A stretch of DNA of 64,000 bases from Phallusia mammillata (GCA_003260075.1 QLIY01000659.1:1-64000), one strand, 5' to 3'. Numbered from the stretch's first letter, positions 23,701 through 35,526 are shown. Translations and numbers: made by a program. The notes: a model not told the origin generated them from the sequence alone.

Positions 23701-26700
23701 AATTTAGAAATTGGTGACTTCAATTTAGTTTAACCCACCAGTTAATATGGGTTGGAGCAATGCCATTCAAGTTTATTGCTCTGACAAACACTGGTGGGAT
23801 TAGAACCTACCATCTTGTGATCGATTTGTACCAACTGCTTTGTCATTTCGCAGTTCTTTTGTTGGGACTGACTTAAATTTGCCAATATTCACTTTTGAGG
23901 ATTCAGTATGCAGTGAAACAGAATTTGCAAATATCTGGTGTTGTTTGTATTTTCACAATGTATTTGTGTATTTCAGGAACGTCGTGGTAGAGCTCATGCA
24001 GAGATACAAGTCCAAACTTTGACATCTGATTTGGAAAATGCCAGAAAAGCTCTGGACGAGCGAAGTGGAAAAGCTCAGAGATTTGATAGTGTGCTTGGTG
24101 AAAGAGACAGGTAAACTAGACACAAAATCAGTGTTTCATTAGAGTGAAACAATAAACAAGAACATACTGATATTGGCATCTAGTAGGGATGGGCCGAGCC
24201 GAGCCAGAACCCGAGTACTCGGTACCGAGCATCGCTGTTTTTAATGCTCGGTGCTCGGCCGAGCAGTTGCACAAACTGACCCGAGCGTTAAATTTGCATA
24301 TTCATGCCCTGCTAACATACGTAACTAGTGTTCTAAAGGGTGTCTATGAACAAAAACGAATAATTTTTCAAATGCACTATATGGTGGAAAATCGCGTACT
24401 TTATGGGCATGTATAGCTCAATAAAACACCGCCGGTGACGTAAGAGGCCTTGTAGAGCTAAAACGTAGAAAGGGGATTTTTAGTGACGTCATAATGCACC
24501 GAGCGTGCTCGGCCGAGCACCGAGCATTAAAGTGAGATGCTCGGTGCTCGACCAAACAGAACATTTGCAGTTTTNTGCTCGGTGCTCGACCAAACAGAAC
24601 CTTTGCAGTTTTGGCACATCCCTAGCATCTAGCATTAACTTGCTTGTTTTATACAGTTTTAACCAAACCATATTATATATGAAGAGTATTTTTGCCATGG
24701 TGTTTTTTATCAGACCAAAATTTGAACTTCAGTAGTGGATCTGTATTACATAAACTGTGTAAACTAAAAAAAACTTTACCAATTTTTTGAATGCATTTCA
24801 AGTTTAGCTTTACTTTAAATTGATTTTAAGCTATATTCCACTATAAGCATCAGGAAAAAGGTTCCAATTAGAAGTTTATTGCTAAATTTGTTTGTGGGGG
24901 TTAGGGTAGATTTTTTTAACTAGCGTTTTTAAAAAAGGTTTATTGTCATGTCATTTTTTGTAGACTTGACAAAGAACATGCTGAACTGATGAAGAAGCAT
25001 TCATATTTGGAGGCTGAGCATCTGGCAACATGTAAGGAGATGGCAGACATGAAGAGGGAAACCGATTCTATGCACCAAACTATGCAAATATTACGACAGG
25101 TAAAAAAATACGGGGGGGGGGCGAGCATCTGGCAACATGCAAGGAGATGGCAGACATGAAGAGGGAAACTGATTCTATGCACCAAACTATGCAAATATTA
25201 CGACAGGTAAAAAAATACCAGTTAAATTAAAAATAAAGACCCATGAAAATACATTACATTGTAAAGATTTTAGTAAATTGAAACTGACAATATTTTAATT
25301 TCCTTCTAAAAATAGTTGTTTAAAAATTTTGAGGAGTTTGAGATATTTTTGAGCAATTGAGATGGAATCGATGAAGGGGGGGGGGGGGGCCCCAGCCTGA
25401 TTACAGCATTATTTATTAAAAGTTAAAAAATAAATTTAACGTTAAAAATAGTGGGGGGGGGGCATAAATTAAACATTAAATATATTTTCTATCTTTTACA
25501 ATTTTAGCCTATTATAATTGACTGATTCCTTAAATAATAATATTCATCAGTATGCCCAAGAGAGTCATTTAAATCAAGTGTATTTGATCATTATCATCGA
25601 TAAAGGGGAGTCAGAGTCAAAGTTTACTGACTCCCCAGCCTGATTATAGCATTATTTATTAAAAGTTAAAAAATAAATTTAACGTTAAAAATAGTCAGGT
25701 TTAGTCCACTAATATACATAATATTTTCAAACTTTCCTAACATTTCTTGCATTTTCCACACATTTTTACCAGGACAAGGAATACCTCACAAAGAACCTTT
25801 CAGAGTGCAGTGCTAAACTTGACAGCTGTGAAGACAGGCTTCGACAAACACAGGAACAGTTGGAGCAGGTCAAATCGGCAAGAGAGGAGTTGTATGAAAA
25901 GTACGCTGCATCCAGAGATGAGGCTCGACTTGTATATGAACGTCGATTGCAGACCGAGTTAGATCGCATCAGGTAAAAATGAGACGTTCCAAAACTACTT
26001 AAAATATAAGTATAAGAGTCAAGAAATTGAAAGATATGGCGGCCAGTGCCTTGTTCGAACAGCAAAGAAAACTATACTGTTTTTTTGGTTTCCTTGCATT
26101 TTTCCGTATCCATTATGATTTTGAGGAAAACGTATTTTTAAGACTTTTTGTCAATTGTATTATTTATTTGCCAAATAAAGGCATTATAATGCACCGAAAT
26201 AAAGGTGCTATTTTACTGCTGAAAAGTTTTTCATTTTGTTTTCTGAAAACGCGTTTCAGAATGCAAACAGAGTCAGAATTGGAAAGGCTGCGAAGCGACT
26301 CGCGCGAATCTTACGAGAGGGAAAACCGGAATCTAAGAGAAGCACGTGACTTGGCTGTGCAAGATCGAGATCAGGTTTGAATTTATCTACTCACATTCGT
26401 TTTGGCCTTTTTCCACCTTGAGATTCTTTTTAAATGTTTTTTTTTAATCCGTGCAATGGAAAGTTAGAAAAATCTGACTTTCTGTAGAAATTTCTTTTCA
26501 AATTTAAGGCCAGTATTTTTTAACCCCAAGTATGTTGACTCATATGGTCCATGAAAGGTTATCGTGAGATCGCAACCATCTCATGAAATACAAAAATGTT
26601 CTTCAACTCAAAACTTCTTTTAACGGCCATAAATGGACGCTGATGCAAAAAAACAGTCCTAGATCCATTATGATGGACCTTGAAAGCAACCTTACAACGA

Positions 26701-29700
26701 TGAGAAACACCGAATAAATGTTTTAATCCAAGGGGGGGGGGCAGTCCTAGATCCATTATAATGGACCTTGTAAGCAACCTTACAACGATGAGAAACACCG
26801 AATAAATGTTTTAATCCAAATTATAAATCTTTGTTTTTTTTGGCTGGACAACATTGCCAAATGTAAACTCTCGGTACCAAAACTTAGAATCAATTGATTG
26901 AGCAATATCTGACCCTCTGACAGGCAGCAAACTTAACGACGATCAAAGTTTTTGTTCAAGTACAACTCTGCCATATACTTTACCGCGTTTTCGCAGTTGA
27001 CGCCATATAATTTACAAAGTCTGCCATATAATTTACCGCGTTTTCGCAGATGACGAAACTACGAGACGAGGCGGAGAAGAGATGTGAAGTTTACTCGAAC
27101 GAGTTAAAGTTACTCGAATCGAGTATCGACTCGAGATTGTCGGATTACCAGAACGAAGCCAGAATCAAAACATTCGAACTCGACCGTTTGCAGGTTAGTT
27201 ATCAAAATAGCAGTTTGAGATAAAAAAAACGTTTTTTTTTTGTTAAATAGCCGCATGTAATTGCTAATGTAATTGTCAACGATACATTGAAGTAGCAAGT
27301 GTTTTATAGAGTCCGGATAAGGGCCACCTTTTTTATCTTTTTATTTATTAAAAACGAAATTTCAACAATTGTTTTAGTAAAAAAACAAGCAAACTGTAAT
27401 AAAAAATCGAGCCACAAGAAAAAATACAAGCCAAATCCATACCTTGCGAAAGGTTAATTTAGTATCTCATAGCTGGGAAACGAAAATACGTTATTTTTTC
27501 CTCATACACAATAGCAAAATGCTTCTAAATATTGCTGTTAATTTTTGCTGAATGCTATCTGAAACTATACACAAATTCATTTGTTTGCAGTTGGTTCACG
27601 AAGAGACGTGCAAGAATTTGGACAAAGCTCAAGAGGAAAGTGAGAGATTAAGTCGCAAACTTGAAGTAGTCACTGCTGATTATGGTGAACTACAACGACA
27701 ATCTTCAGCAACTGATGCTGAACTCCGGGTTACTGTCAGAGATCTGAAATCACGATTAGACACATATGAGAAGATTGAAAAGGTCGGTGGGGGGGGGGTA
27801 CTGCTGATTATGGTGAATTACAACGACAATCTTCTGCAACTGATGCTGAACTCCGGGTTACTGTCAGGGATCTGAAATCACGATTAGACACATATGAGAA
27901 GATTGAAAAGGTCGGTACAATGTGACCGATTTTGTTTGTTTGTGTTGTTTGTTTGACATCTTATATCTGTATGTAGGTAGCCTAACCTATCGAAACGCTC
28001 TCGAATTAAATGAATATCGTAAGAAATTAGTCTGGTCTTTCAGCCACCAGTAGATAGGGCACTATAAGATAAATCAAAATTCTTTTCATCCGTAATATAT
28101 AAACTAAAAACGTTAGGTGGCGACCGTTCGTACAATCTATGATACGGCCGTCATAACGAAAAGATTGTGCACCCCTGGTCTAGTTGAAGGGGGCACATTT
28201 TTGTAACGTGGTAACAAACATAATGAAGAACAAAAAAATTTTTGGTTTGTCAAATTTTTCTGTGACAAAATTTTTTTATTGCTTTTTGTAGGACATGGAT
28301 GACATTGTGATGCAAGCTGCCGAAGTAGAGGTCACGGGAGGCCAAGACAAAGTCAACGAAGCGGAAAAAGTGCTTTTCTCGTACGGCTATGGAGCCAATA
28401 TTCCCACTACTGCTAAACAACGGATGAAGCAGAGTCTGCATTTGGCTAGAAGGTTGGAAAATGATGAGATTTATTTCGTGTAAAATAACTGCATAAAAAT
28501 TGTTATGTTGTACATCAATATACAACATTTTACGTTATAAACGTTATATTCTTCTACAAGCTTGCACAGAGCATGGGGGGGGGGACAGAGTCTGCATTTG
28601 GCTAGAAGGTTGGAAAATGATGAGATTTATTTCATGTAAAATAACTGCATAAAAATTGTTATGTTGTACATCAATACACAAAATTTTACGTTATAAACGT
28701 TATATTCTTCTACAAGCTTGCACAGAGCATACAAGTAAATCATGTTAATAACCTTACACAATATAAATTAATTTGATTACAATTTGCTCAATAAGTTAAT
28801 GCATTAACATCCATCAGTCATGAAATTAAGAAGTATTCACTAGTTTTTGTGTTTTAAGAGTGCTGCAGTTGGAAAAAATTAACACAAGTCTCCAGTCAGA
28901 ATTACAAGACAAAGGGGAAGGCATTACCCAGGTGATTACAAGACGAAATTGTAAAGTTTTTTACTATTTTGATGCTTGCCTGAAAGTGCAATTACATCCT
29001 GCTAAGAGACAGAACCCGAAAACTTGGATCCAAGCACCCACACAACATTAGAGTGTTGCTTGATACTCAACCAATCTTTGCCAAACATCGCACAATAATA
29101 AGCAAAAATAAAACTTAATCAAGATGCTAGAAATTGTCAAACCTCCAAGTCCGTCACACAAACCTAATTGTTTGAAATAAAAAATAAATCATTGTTGCGT
29201 CAGTTATAGGTGACGTCATTCAAAAAGCGGCTTCGTTATGCGTAAAAAAACGAACATAACCGTGTAAAAACGGATCAACGAAAGTCACGTCGGAGCAACA
29301 ATCTTTTGTTAATAGACAAATTGTGTCATACAAAGCTGTGACCCGTGGGGGGGGGGGTAACCGTGTAAAAACGGATCTAAAGAAAGCCACGTCGGAGCAT
29401 CAATCTTTTGTTAATAGACAAATTGTGTCATACAAAGCTGTGACCCGTGGTCTAACCACTTAATTTGCATTTGCCCAATCAATGATGAAGGTGACACACC
29501 CCTGTCGTAGTACACAGAGAAATTGTCTCTTATTGGCCTATTTTAACCTGGTGTCTTTGGAGCAGCTGAAAAAGAAGTTGAGTGATGCGGATCGGATGTT
29601 GGAGGAAACTCGACAACCCTACAGTTATTTGATCGAGAGCATGAGGAAGAGAGATGAGGAGTTGGAGAAGAAGAGATTAGAGGTGGTAGATCTTGAAGAA

Positions 29701-30555
29701 GAGGTTGACAAACTGAAGACGGAAAATGGGAATGTAAGTTACAATTGGTGTTATGTTTTGACGATCATTGCCTGTTCTGCTGTCTGCCCCAAGCAGAGTT
29801 GCAAGTCGGCCCAGGCTTTAGATTAAATAAAAAGGGGTGATTTGGGCGTGACTTTACGCTCTACGTAATTTTTACAAACTTTCGGGCATCGTTTTTAAAA
29901 ACAGTTTTGGGCCCCAATTTCTAACCTACTTACAACTTGTGTAAAAAGTAAATACGTTTTTTCGGGATGATTTTAAACCGTGAATTCTTTATGCAAGTGT
30001 CGCAGCCACCGCGGTACAATAGCAAGTAATGAAGATTTTTTTTCATTTTTTTACGGGTAAATCGGAATTTAAAATTCCAATCAATCGCAAGTTCTGTGTT
30101 ACTGGTTGAAAACAATCCGGTTAGTTGCAAGAAAAAAAGGCCTAACATATAGAAATAGCTACGGTCAAGAATCGTCTGTATCACCTGATTGGCTCACACC
30201 GAATTTTAAACCTTCATTTTTACTTTCACAGCTGCGCGAAACCAAGCGGGTGATGTCTAGCGATCTCGAGCGGTTGCTTAACCACCGCCAGGAGATGGCA
30301 GTGTTAAAACGAACCCTGGCCAACATGACACCGGCGTCACAGCGGCCGCACAGGGACGATGGAAATCTCTTGGCGTCCCTGGAAAGCAGACGAAAATCAA
30401 CCCCGGCGCGTGACGACATCACGACACGTGGTCGGGCATCCCATGAGAGCGACCCACGGTTTCCGGAGCCGGTTGTGTTCACCAAGCAAGATAAGGTCCG
30501 GATTAATCCTGAGCGCTACAGAAAATTGAAAAAAGTTGCGCAAAATTCGGGTTGA
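20795..30555 (+). CDS. PIBF1: PIBF1/CEP90, centriolar satellite coiled-coil protein (15 exons)
   Basis: A 795-residue coiled-coil protein, the orthologue of human PIBF1/CEP90 (757 residues), which acts at centriolar satellites and distal appendages in ciliogenesis. Exons: 20795-20969, 21317-21495, 22001-22101, 22170-22328, 23161-23287, 23977-24110, 24964-25099, 25773-25972, 26260-26374, 27050-27193, 27591-27782, 28292-28452, 28859-28931, 29566-29733, 30232-30555. All joins are GT/AG and the sum is in frame. Diagnostic matches include [58 protein letters not shown] and [15 protein letters not shown]. Introns carry several transposon copies and joins. G-runs at 25112, 27789 and 28575 are followed by repeated exon pieces (for example 27799-27910 repeats most of exon 11) that I treat as assembly duplicates. 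Confidence 0.96.
21542..21901. mobile_element. CAGGGTTCCC-type non-autonomous DNA transposon
   Basis: 360-bp element in PIBF1 intron 2 with inverted ends CAGGGTTCCCG / CGGGAACCTTG, flanked by the 6-bp direct repeat AGTAAC (21536-21541 and 21902-21907). The interior has CCATGACTTTTCC-like motifs in both orientations. It has no coding capacity. Related copies are at 59509-59818 and 58745-59031. Confidence 0.8.
22623..23093. mobile_element. hAT-like element with internal foldback
   Basis: 471-bp element in PIBF1 intron 4 with ends CAGGGGTCC / GCGACCCTG and the 8-bp direct repeat GTGTACAC (22615-22622, 23094-23101). The 8-bp duplication and CA..TG ends are typical of the hAT superfamily. It contains a long inverted repeat: arms 22852-22935 and 22964-23046, nearly perfect, with a ~28-nt loop. 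Confidence 0.85.
23396..23612. mobile_element. short hAT-like MITE (CAGTGGTTCTTAACC ends)
   Basis: 217-bp element in PIBF1 intron 5. Ends are CAGTGGTTCTTAACC and GGTTAAGAACCCCTG, with the 8-bp direct repeat CTCTATGG (23388-23395, 23613-23620). The interior has GCACCCC repeats. Same family as 31426-31766. Confidence 0.9.
23730..23850 (-). repeat. tRNA-derived SINE-like fragment
   Basis: Read on the minus strand, it has an A-box-like AGCAGTTGGTA followed about 30 nt later by a B-box-like GGTTCTAATCC, the arrangement of an internal RNA polymerase III promoter. The full tRNA cloverleaf does not form, so I call it a SINE fragment rather than a tRNA. A weaker similar B box lies near 6575. Confidence 0.35.
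24184..24624. mobile_element. hAT-like element rich in GCTCGG motifs
   Basis: 441-bp element in PIBF1 intron 6. Ends are TAGGGATGGGCC and GGCACATCCCTA, with the 8-bp direct repeat GCATCTAG (24176-24183, 24625-24632). The interior has repeated CTCGGTGCTCGGCCGAGC-type motifs. A single n at 24575 separates two copies of about 35 bp, indicating a join. A degraded relative is at about 57412-57738. Confidence 0.88.
25100..25530 (+). other. cluster of contig-join linkers in PIBF1 intron 7
   Basis: G-runs at 25112-25121 (10), 25376-25389 (14) and 25453-25462 (10). The first is followed by a repeat of the end of exon 7. At the second, the upstream copy ends in four native Gs (compare GATAAAGGGGAGTC near 25598), so 4+10 explains 14. 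The block CCCCAGCCTGATTA and its downstream sequence recurs at about 25632. Confidence 0.8.
26732..26741 (+). other. 10-G contig-join linker in PIBF1 intron 9
   Basis: Follows TTTTAATCCAA. About 80 bp around AGTCCTAGATCCATTATAA is then repeated with one substitution or more before the sequence continues past TTTTAATCCAAA. Confidence 0.8.
27789..27798 (+). other. 10-G contig-join linker just after PIBF1 exon 11
   Basis: Placed seven bases past the exon 11 donor. It is followed by a second copy of most of exon 11 (about 27799-27910) with silent differences and its own donor GGTCGGTACAATG. The second copy has no acceptor, so it cannot be a separate exon. Confidence 0.85.
28575..28584 (+). other. 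10-G contig-join linker after PIBF1 exon 12
   Basis: Separates two copies of the exon 12 end and following intron (about 28430-28574 and 28585-28730) that differ by single bases. Confidence 0.8.
29347..29357 (+). other. 11-G contig-join linker in PIBF1 intron 13
   Basis: Separates two copies of about 90 bp (AACCGTGTAAAAACGGATC to GTGACCCGTG) that differ by a few bases. Confidence 0.8.
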
Positions 30556-31801
30556 AAAAGCTGTATATTTCGGTAGAAGGACGTTGTGTTACATTAAAAT
30601 CACGATTCAGTTACCGTTGGTTAAACCCAAGGTTGTGTTTACACCTTTTAGGGTCTTTTTTGGCACGACGTGTTTGTCAACATAGTTTAAATGTGATGTA
30701 TGTTATTCTATAGATATATGCTATTCCTCAGATATATAATAGACTAAATCGTGTGAAAAACACCAGAATTAATACAAATTGTTCTTTTTAGTCCCCAATA
30801 TCAGTAGCCTACTTTTTAGTCCCTTTTCTTTCTAAATTGAGTCGCCTTTATACAACCCTGGTCCAAAACCTTTGATGTCAACTGTTTTAATTAAACACAA
30901 ACACGTGCAATTTGAACGTTTAATGTCCTCACCTAATGCTCAAATGTTGGGTATTCTGAAGTGTATGTCACTGTTTGTCCGCTCTAGTATAACTGTAAAT
31001 TTCACCAAAATACAGTATATTTTTTACCGAACCACGAGTGCAATATTTCTTTAACAACGAATAATCAACGACACAAGACAACCAACCGACCAAAATCGCC
31101 GTAACATTCCACAGTGTATCTGGGTGCTGCAGAATTGACACAATTTTAAACGATAAAAAAATATTACTTTTACACAAAAAGACAACCAATGACATGAAAG
31201 CAAACACACGTAGATGAACTGAACAGGTGGTGACATCTAAGTTCCACTTTTACAAATGCATAAATTTTGTGTTTATTTACGTGGGAGAGATTACACCCCG
31301 GTGTTTGGCCAAGAAACAATGAATAAATTTGAGGTATAGCAATTTCCTAAAGATCAAGAACCTCAAATAAGTATTTCTGCACATGCAGTTCAATTTTAAT
31401 CAGTAAAACTAAAATCCTCCTAAACCAGTGGTTCTCAACCTTTGGTACGAGCACCACTAATTGTACGCCGGAGCTTTTACGATGGTACGCTGGCGAATAG
31501 CTTTCTGCTATACGTATTTCAAGTCATATCATGAAACGCAACTTACCTGACCCAACCGTTCAGCGCTGGTTTTGGGGCTAAATTCATGTCTTGGACATTG
31601 TTTTAGAATTGCTAATTTACGGGTTTTATTACATACTACCCTAGTCAAGAAGTACAGGCCTATCTCCTGATGTACCCATTCAAACAGGGTTTAGGTGGTA
31701 CGAACGAAGCGATAGGAAAAAACGTCAGGTAATAGTACGTGATCGGTATAAGGTTAAGAACCACTGTCCTAAACCATTATTTTGAAATTTCTTGCCAACC
31801 G
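30556..31801. other. convergent intergenic region between PIBF1 and the GT49 gene
   Basis: No gene seen. It holds the 3' untranslated ends of both genes and one hAT-like MITE (31426-31766), which lies within 36 bp of the GT49 stop codon and so is probably part of, or abuts, that gene's 3' UTR. Confidence 0.55.
31426..31766. mobile_element. hAT-like MITE (CAGTGGTTCTCAACC ends)
   Basis: 341-bp element with ends CAGTGGTTCTCAACC and GGTTAAGAACCACTG and the 8-bp direct repeat TCCTAAAC (31418-31425, 31767-31774). Same family as 23396-23612. No coding capacity. Confidence 0.9.
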
Positions 31802-33315
31802 TCATAGGGTAAACTTTAACGGTATTTCACACGTACGGTTGCTGGTCGGATACTTCTTGTTCATAAGTTTGATAAAATCATTATACTGGTCGGCGGCCTG
31901 CGACATTTGATGTAGAGAGTCGATTTCTAAATTACTATGGGACTGTACGAAGCCAGGATGCACCAAAAATGATGTTCCTAGCACATAAAATTCCCAATCG
32001 GACATGAACATCTCACACGTTTGGCTTAACCGGTCGTGACCTCTAGACTCAAAACGTTCATCAAACCGTGGTAAAGCCTCCCGCATTGCAACGAAGTATG
32101 GTTCATATGGGTGTGACCATTGTACTTGGTAAACGGCATTCTGAGCTTTTTGCTCTTGCCATCGTGAGTGGTCGGTATTTTTGTGACAGTCCTGACAAGC
32201 TGATTCAAGGTAAGGGCGCGCTTTTTGACGACTCCAAAGACTTAGCAGCTGCTGTTTGGTCAAAGAAGTACTATCCAGTCCCAGTTTAGCATCAATTTCA
32301 TACACTGGGAGTACAAATGCCCGTTTCGGTGGAGTGTCAAATGTTTTAAAATCTGAAAATTGAGTGTTCAAAAATTCCTTCAGTTCGTTACACGCTCCCT
32401 TGCTGGGCAGAAACGTAACATCTGAGTTGAGCACAAAACGAGTCCTCGCGCCATCCATTGCTATGTTACGAATCAAATTCACTGGGTAGGAGTTAGTTTC
32501 ACTACTTTCAAAAAGATGATCAAACCGTTTGCATATATCCTCACCATACGGCGGAGAATCAACCAACTTTTTAGTTTCTTGAGAAAGAACACCGAGTTTA
32601 AGATCTGATTTCAGCACTGGACGTACCATTCGAATCGTCACGTGTTTAAAAAGAGACACGTGACATCCAAGAAAGGGGGGGGGGGGACGCCATCCATTGC
32701 TATATTACGCATCAAACTCACTGGGTATGAATTAGTTTCACTACTTTCAAAAAGATGGTCAAACCGTTTGCATATATCCTCACCATAGGGCGGAGAATCA
32801 ACCAACTTTTTAGTTTCTTGGGAAAGAGCACCGAGTTTAAGATCTGATTTTAGCACTGGGCGTACCGTTCGAATCGTCACGTGTTTAAAAAGAGACACGT
32901 GACATCCAAGAAAGGTTTTTAAAATCGTCTGGTAACCGGCTTCGTCCACAAATACAGCTGAAGAAATTGGACAGCTCCATGTCGCCGCCAAGCGGGAAAG
33001 AAGAGGTAACTCATTTATTCCTAAGTGCACGGATAAAGTGACATCCTTGACATCAACGTTTAACGCCGATTTTGAATAGATTGTGTGGATATAGTGCTGG
33101 CCTCTGGAGTCAACATTATTATCCTTAAACTCTATGTGCTCCTCCACAGATTTGTAGTTCCTTTTAAATTGTGCATTCCGCTTGTGTATGTTTTGTTTCT
33201 TTTGCACTTGGTTGGAAATAAGGGTGAGATATGCCAATGTCACAATTGAGGTGATGGTTGCTATGGTGATTTTGTGTTTCCACAACTTTCTCCAGCAAAA
33301 CAACTTGCGAATCAT
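31802..33315 (-). CDS. GT49-family glycosyltransferase (B4GAT1/LARGE C-domain-like), type II membrane protein
   Basis: After removing one join (12-G run at 32675-32686, with 32690-32910 repeating 32453-32673) the gene is one frame of 424 residues. A short basic cytoplasmic tail (MIRKLFCWRKLWKHK) and a membrane anchor at residues about 16-35 give the type II Golgi topology of glycosyltransferases. The catalytic part resembles the GT49 family (B4GAT1 and the second domain of LARGE, which build matriglycan on dystroglycan): NSYPVNLIRNIAMDG, then FVLNSDVTFLPSKG. At the metal-binding DxD position it reads DVT, so the second Asp is replaced by Thr. Activity is therefore uncertain. The gene follows PIGL by about 50 bp on the same strand. 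A short upstream frame overlaps the start codon (ATGA). Confidence 0.82.
32675..32686 (+). other. contig-join linker splitting the GT49 gene
   Basis: Two native Gs (AAGAAAGG, as seen near 32911) plus a 10-G linker make 12. About 221 bp are then repeated with several base changes, including codon changes (IRMVRP versus IRTVRP), so the two copies look like alleles. Confidence 0.88.
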
Positions 33316-33347
33316 GATATCTTTTTGAGAGTATTCATAAACATGTA

Positions 33348-33350
33348 CCT
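33348..33350 (-). promoter_or_regulatory. possible trans-splice acceptor ahead of the GT49 gene
   Basis: Read on the minus strand, a pyrimidine-containing stretch CCCTTCTACGGTTTCACAG ends in AG 33 nt before the GT49 start codon and about 19 nt after the proposed PIGL stop. This is the arrangement expected for spliced-leader addition to a downstream gene in a tunicate operon. Inferred from position only. Confidence 0.4.
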
Positions 33351-33368
33351 GTGAAACCGTAGAAGGGT

Positions 33369-35526
33369 TCACATACAAAAATCATTTTTTATGTCACAGT
33401 AAAGGCTTATTGACCTGGAAGTTGGATAAACATGCTGTAACTAACCTTGAAAAAATGACAAAAAGTTTGCGAAACCAGACAAGTTGTGATTGGTGTTTTA
33501 ACATTGAGTTATATGCTGTGTAATAATCAGCAGGGGATGCAACAATCAGTGTGGTGTCTGAGTCCAACCATTCGTAGAACAGGGAAATAAAAATGTCCAA
33601 AACCTTGAGAAAAAAATACTAAACTTTATTTCATGCTTTGACTGTTGTTTCAGTTATACCACTTTATTTGAATAATTTATTACACGTGGTTAGCAAAAAA
33701 TACAAGCCAATAAATGAATGTTTCGACAATTACTGTGGTCTTCGTCAGGTGATATTGGCTTATATTTATTGTTGGAATATTTAGAACCATGTATTTCTTA
33801 CCCAAGATTATTACATACACTTTCCAAAAATGTTTATTACATACATTTTCCAAATACTTTTAACACCAAAGTAGGGCTATTTCATTTCAACTGTGTTTAA
33901 CGTCATTAAAATGTGAACTAAATTAGAAAAACCCAATGCAGAACTGTATTGCAACAAAACTTAGCCAAGTTATGTGATAACACAATTTAGTATTAAACGG
34001 ATATAAAAAATTCCCTTTAAAATTACCTGGATATACTTTCTTGGAAGAAAAACAGATTCAAGTGAAAATGCCTGCAAGTCTCTTGAGCAAATTTTGCTCC
34101 TTACTAAATGTCTGTTGAAAAACAAAACTCGCAAAAATTAAAATCATTAAATGATGAACATTGCCCATTTTTACTCACCTTACACTTTTGTATGCTGATT
34201 TATGGTTGATGTGACCACTTACACCATAATCATCAAATGTAATGATTGTATTAGCTTCCGATTTGGCAAGATGCTCTTCAATATGTTTTGCAACAATGTC
34301 ACACTCCCAGTCAAGGTTAGGATTATCCTCGAACTTGTTTGTGCAAAACACACGGTCGTGGGGAACTCCCAAATTGTCACAGCTGTTTAGTAGCTCTCGG
34401 ACTCTCCTTTTGCCGTCACCATAAAAATTCCCTATAATATGTAATGACAAAGTATGAAGAAAAAAGCATTATTGATTTTACCATCATCTTTTATCCTAAG
34501 AAATTTGACATGTTTCAAATGCGTGCCACAGAATGGGGTAAACCATTTGGGTGTCACACAGCCTTAATAGATAACACAAATAAATTTCCTCAATATGGGC
34601 AACCGTAAACCAGTTTGTGGGCAAAAATCTGCTTTGATAAACAAACAATTATCACAGACCTAACTGTTCACAGTTGGTTAAGTTTCATGCAGACACTTAT
34701 GTAAATCCAGAGCCATTTTGAAATTAAACTTAGCAAATAATGATGTGGATAAAATTCAAAATGGTCGTGGATTTGGATTATAAAATGAACAAAAGCAGCA
34801 GGATTAAGGGCACCACTGAAATCATTTAACAAACTCAGAATACCTGAAGTAAGAGATAAAACATGCACTTTAAATCCTCTTTGAGTCAGGTAAAGAATAG
34901 TTGGTGAAAAGAAGAGGCACTCGTCATCAGGGTGACTCACCACAACAAGAACACTGTCATTCTAAACAGAAGAACCTTTTAAAAATGAGTTACCTTTTAT
35001 AAAACAATATGTCACAATTGTTTTGCATGTTTAACCTAAAGCAGGGGTGTGCAGATTGAGGTCTGTGTACCAAACACAAATAATATAGCATTCTCTCGAC
35101 ATGAATTGTCATCTCAAAAATCACAAAGGTTGGGAAATACAACATAATTTCTTCTGAAAAACTATTTTCCCTATTTGAAATGCGCGAAATTTCCTTTTCC
35201 GCTATCTATAATGTTCTGTTATATGTTTTAGTGTTGTCAAGCGCTTTTGCCGTTTTTCTATCTTTAGTGTTGTCCACTTGTCCCCCATCATCACGCAATA
35301 AAGGAGATATTAGTAACTTAACCAAATATGCCATTTCCTATTGTGCGGAAAAACAAAAGCGACAAGCAGATCTATAAAAACTCAGGTAACTTGTACTTAC
35401 CCTTTTTAAACCCAACCGTAAAGGTTTTTCAGTTTGAATGGCGTGAAGTTTAATCAGTATAAGATAGGCAGCTACTAATAGGAACAAAACTATAAGCATT
35501 CCACTACTACTAACATCTAAACTCAT
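33369..35526 (-). CDS. PIGL: N-acetylglucosaminyl-phosphatidylinositol de-N-acetylase
   Basis: Second enzyme of GPI-anchor synthesis: it removes the acetyl group from GlcNAc-PI on the cytoplasmic face of the ER. Exons in transcript order: 35401-35526, 34844-34961, 34179-34431, 34027-34111, 33446-33603, 33369-33414, giving 261 residues (human 252) with all GT/AG sites in phase. The N-terminal hydrophobic segment (residues about 10-25, MLIVLFLLVAAYLILIK) is the membrane anchor. The metal-binding motif SHPDDE and the SGHINH motif are intact, and FSLESVFLPRKYIQ and HQSQLVWFRKLFVIFSR match the C-terminal part. If the last intron is not removed, the protein ends at 33394 instead. Either way the stop lies 50-80 bp before the next gene's ATG. 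Confidence 0.9.

Noticed and set aside
23730..23850. A functional tRNA gene
   Set aside because: A- and B-box-like sequences are present, but no acceptor stem or anticodon arm could be paired.
24184..24624. CRISPR-like array of CTCGGTGCTCGG repeats
   Set aside because: A eukaryotic window; the repeats lie inside a hAT-like element with inverted ends and an 8-bp target duplication.
27799..27910. Second exon 11 of PIBF1
   Set aside because: It follows a 10-G join, lacks a splice acceptor and differs from exon 11 only by allele-like changes.
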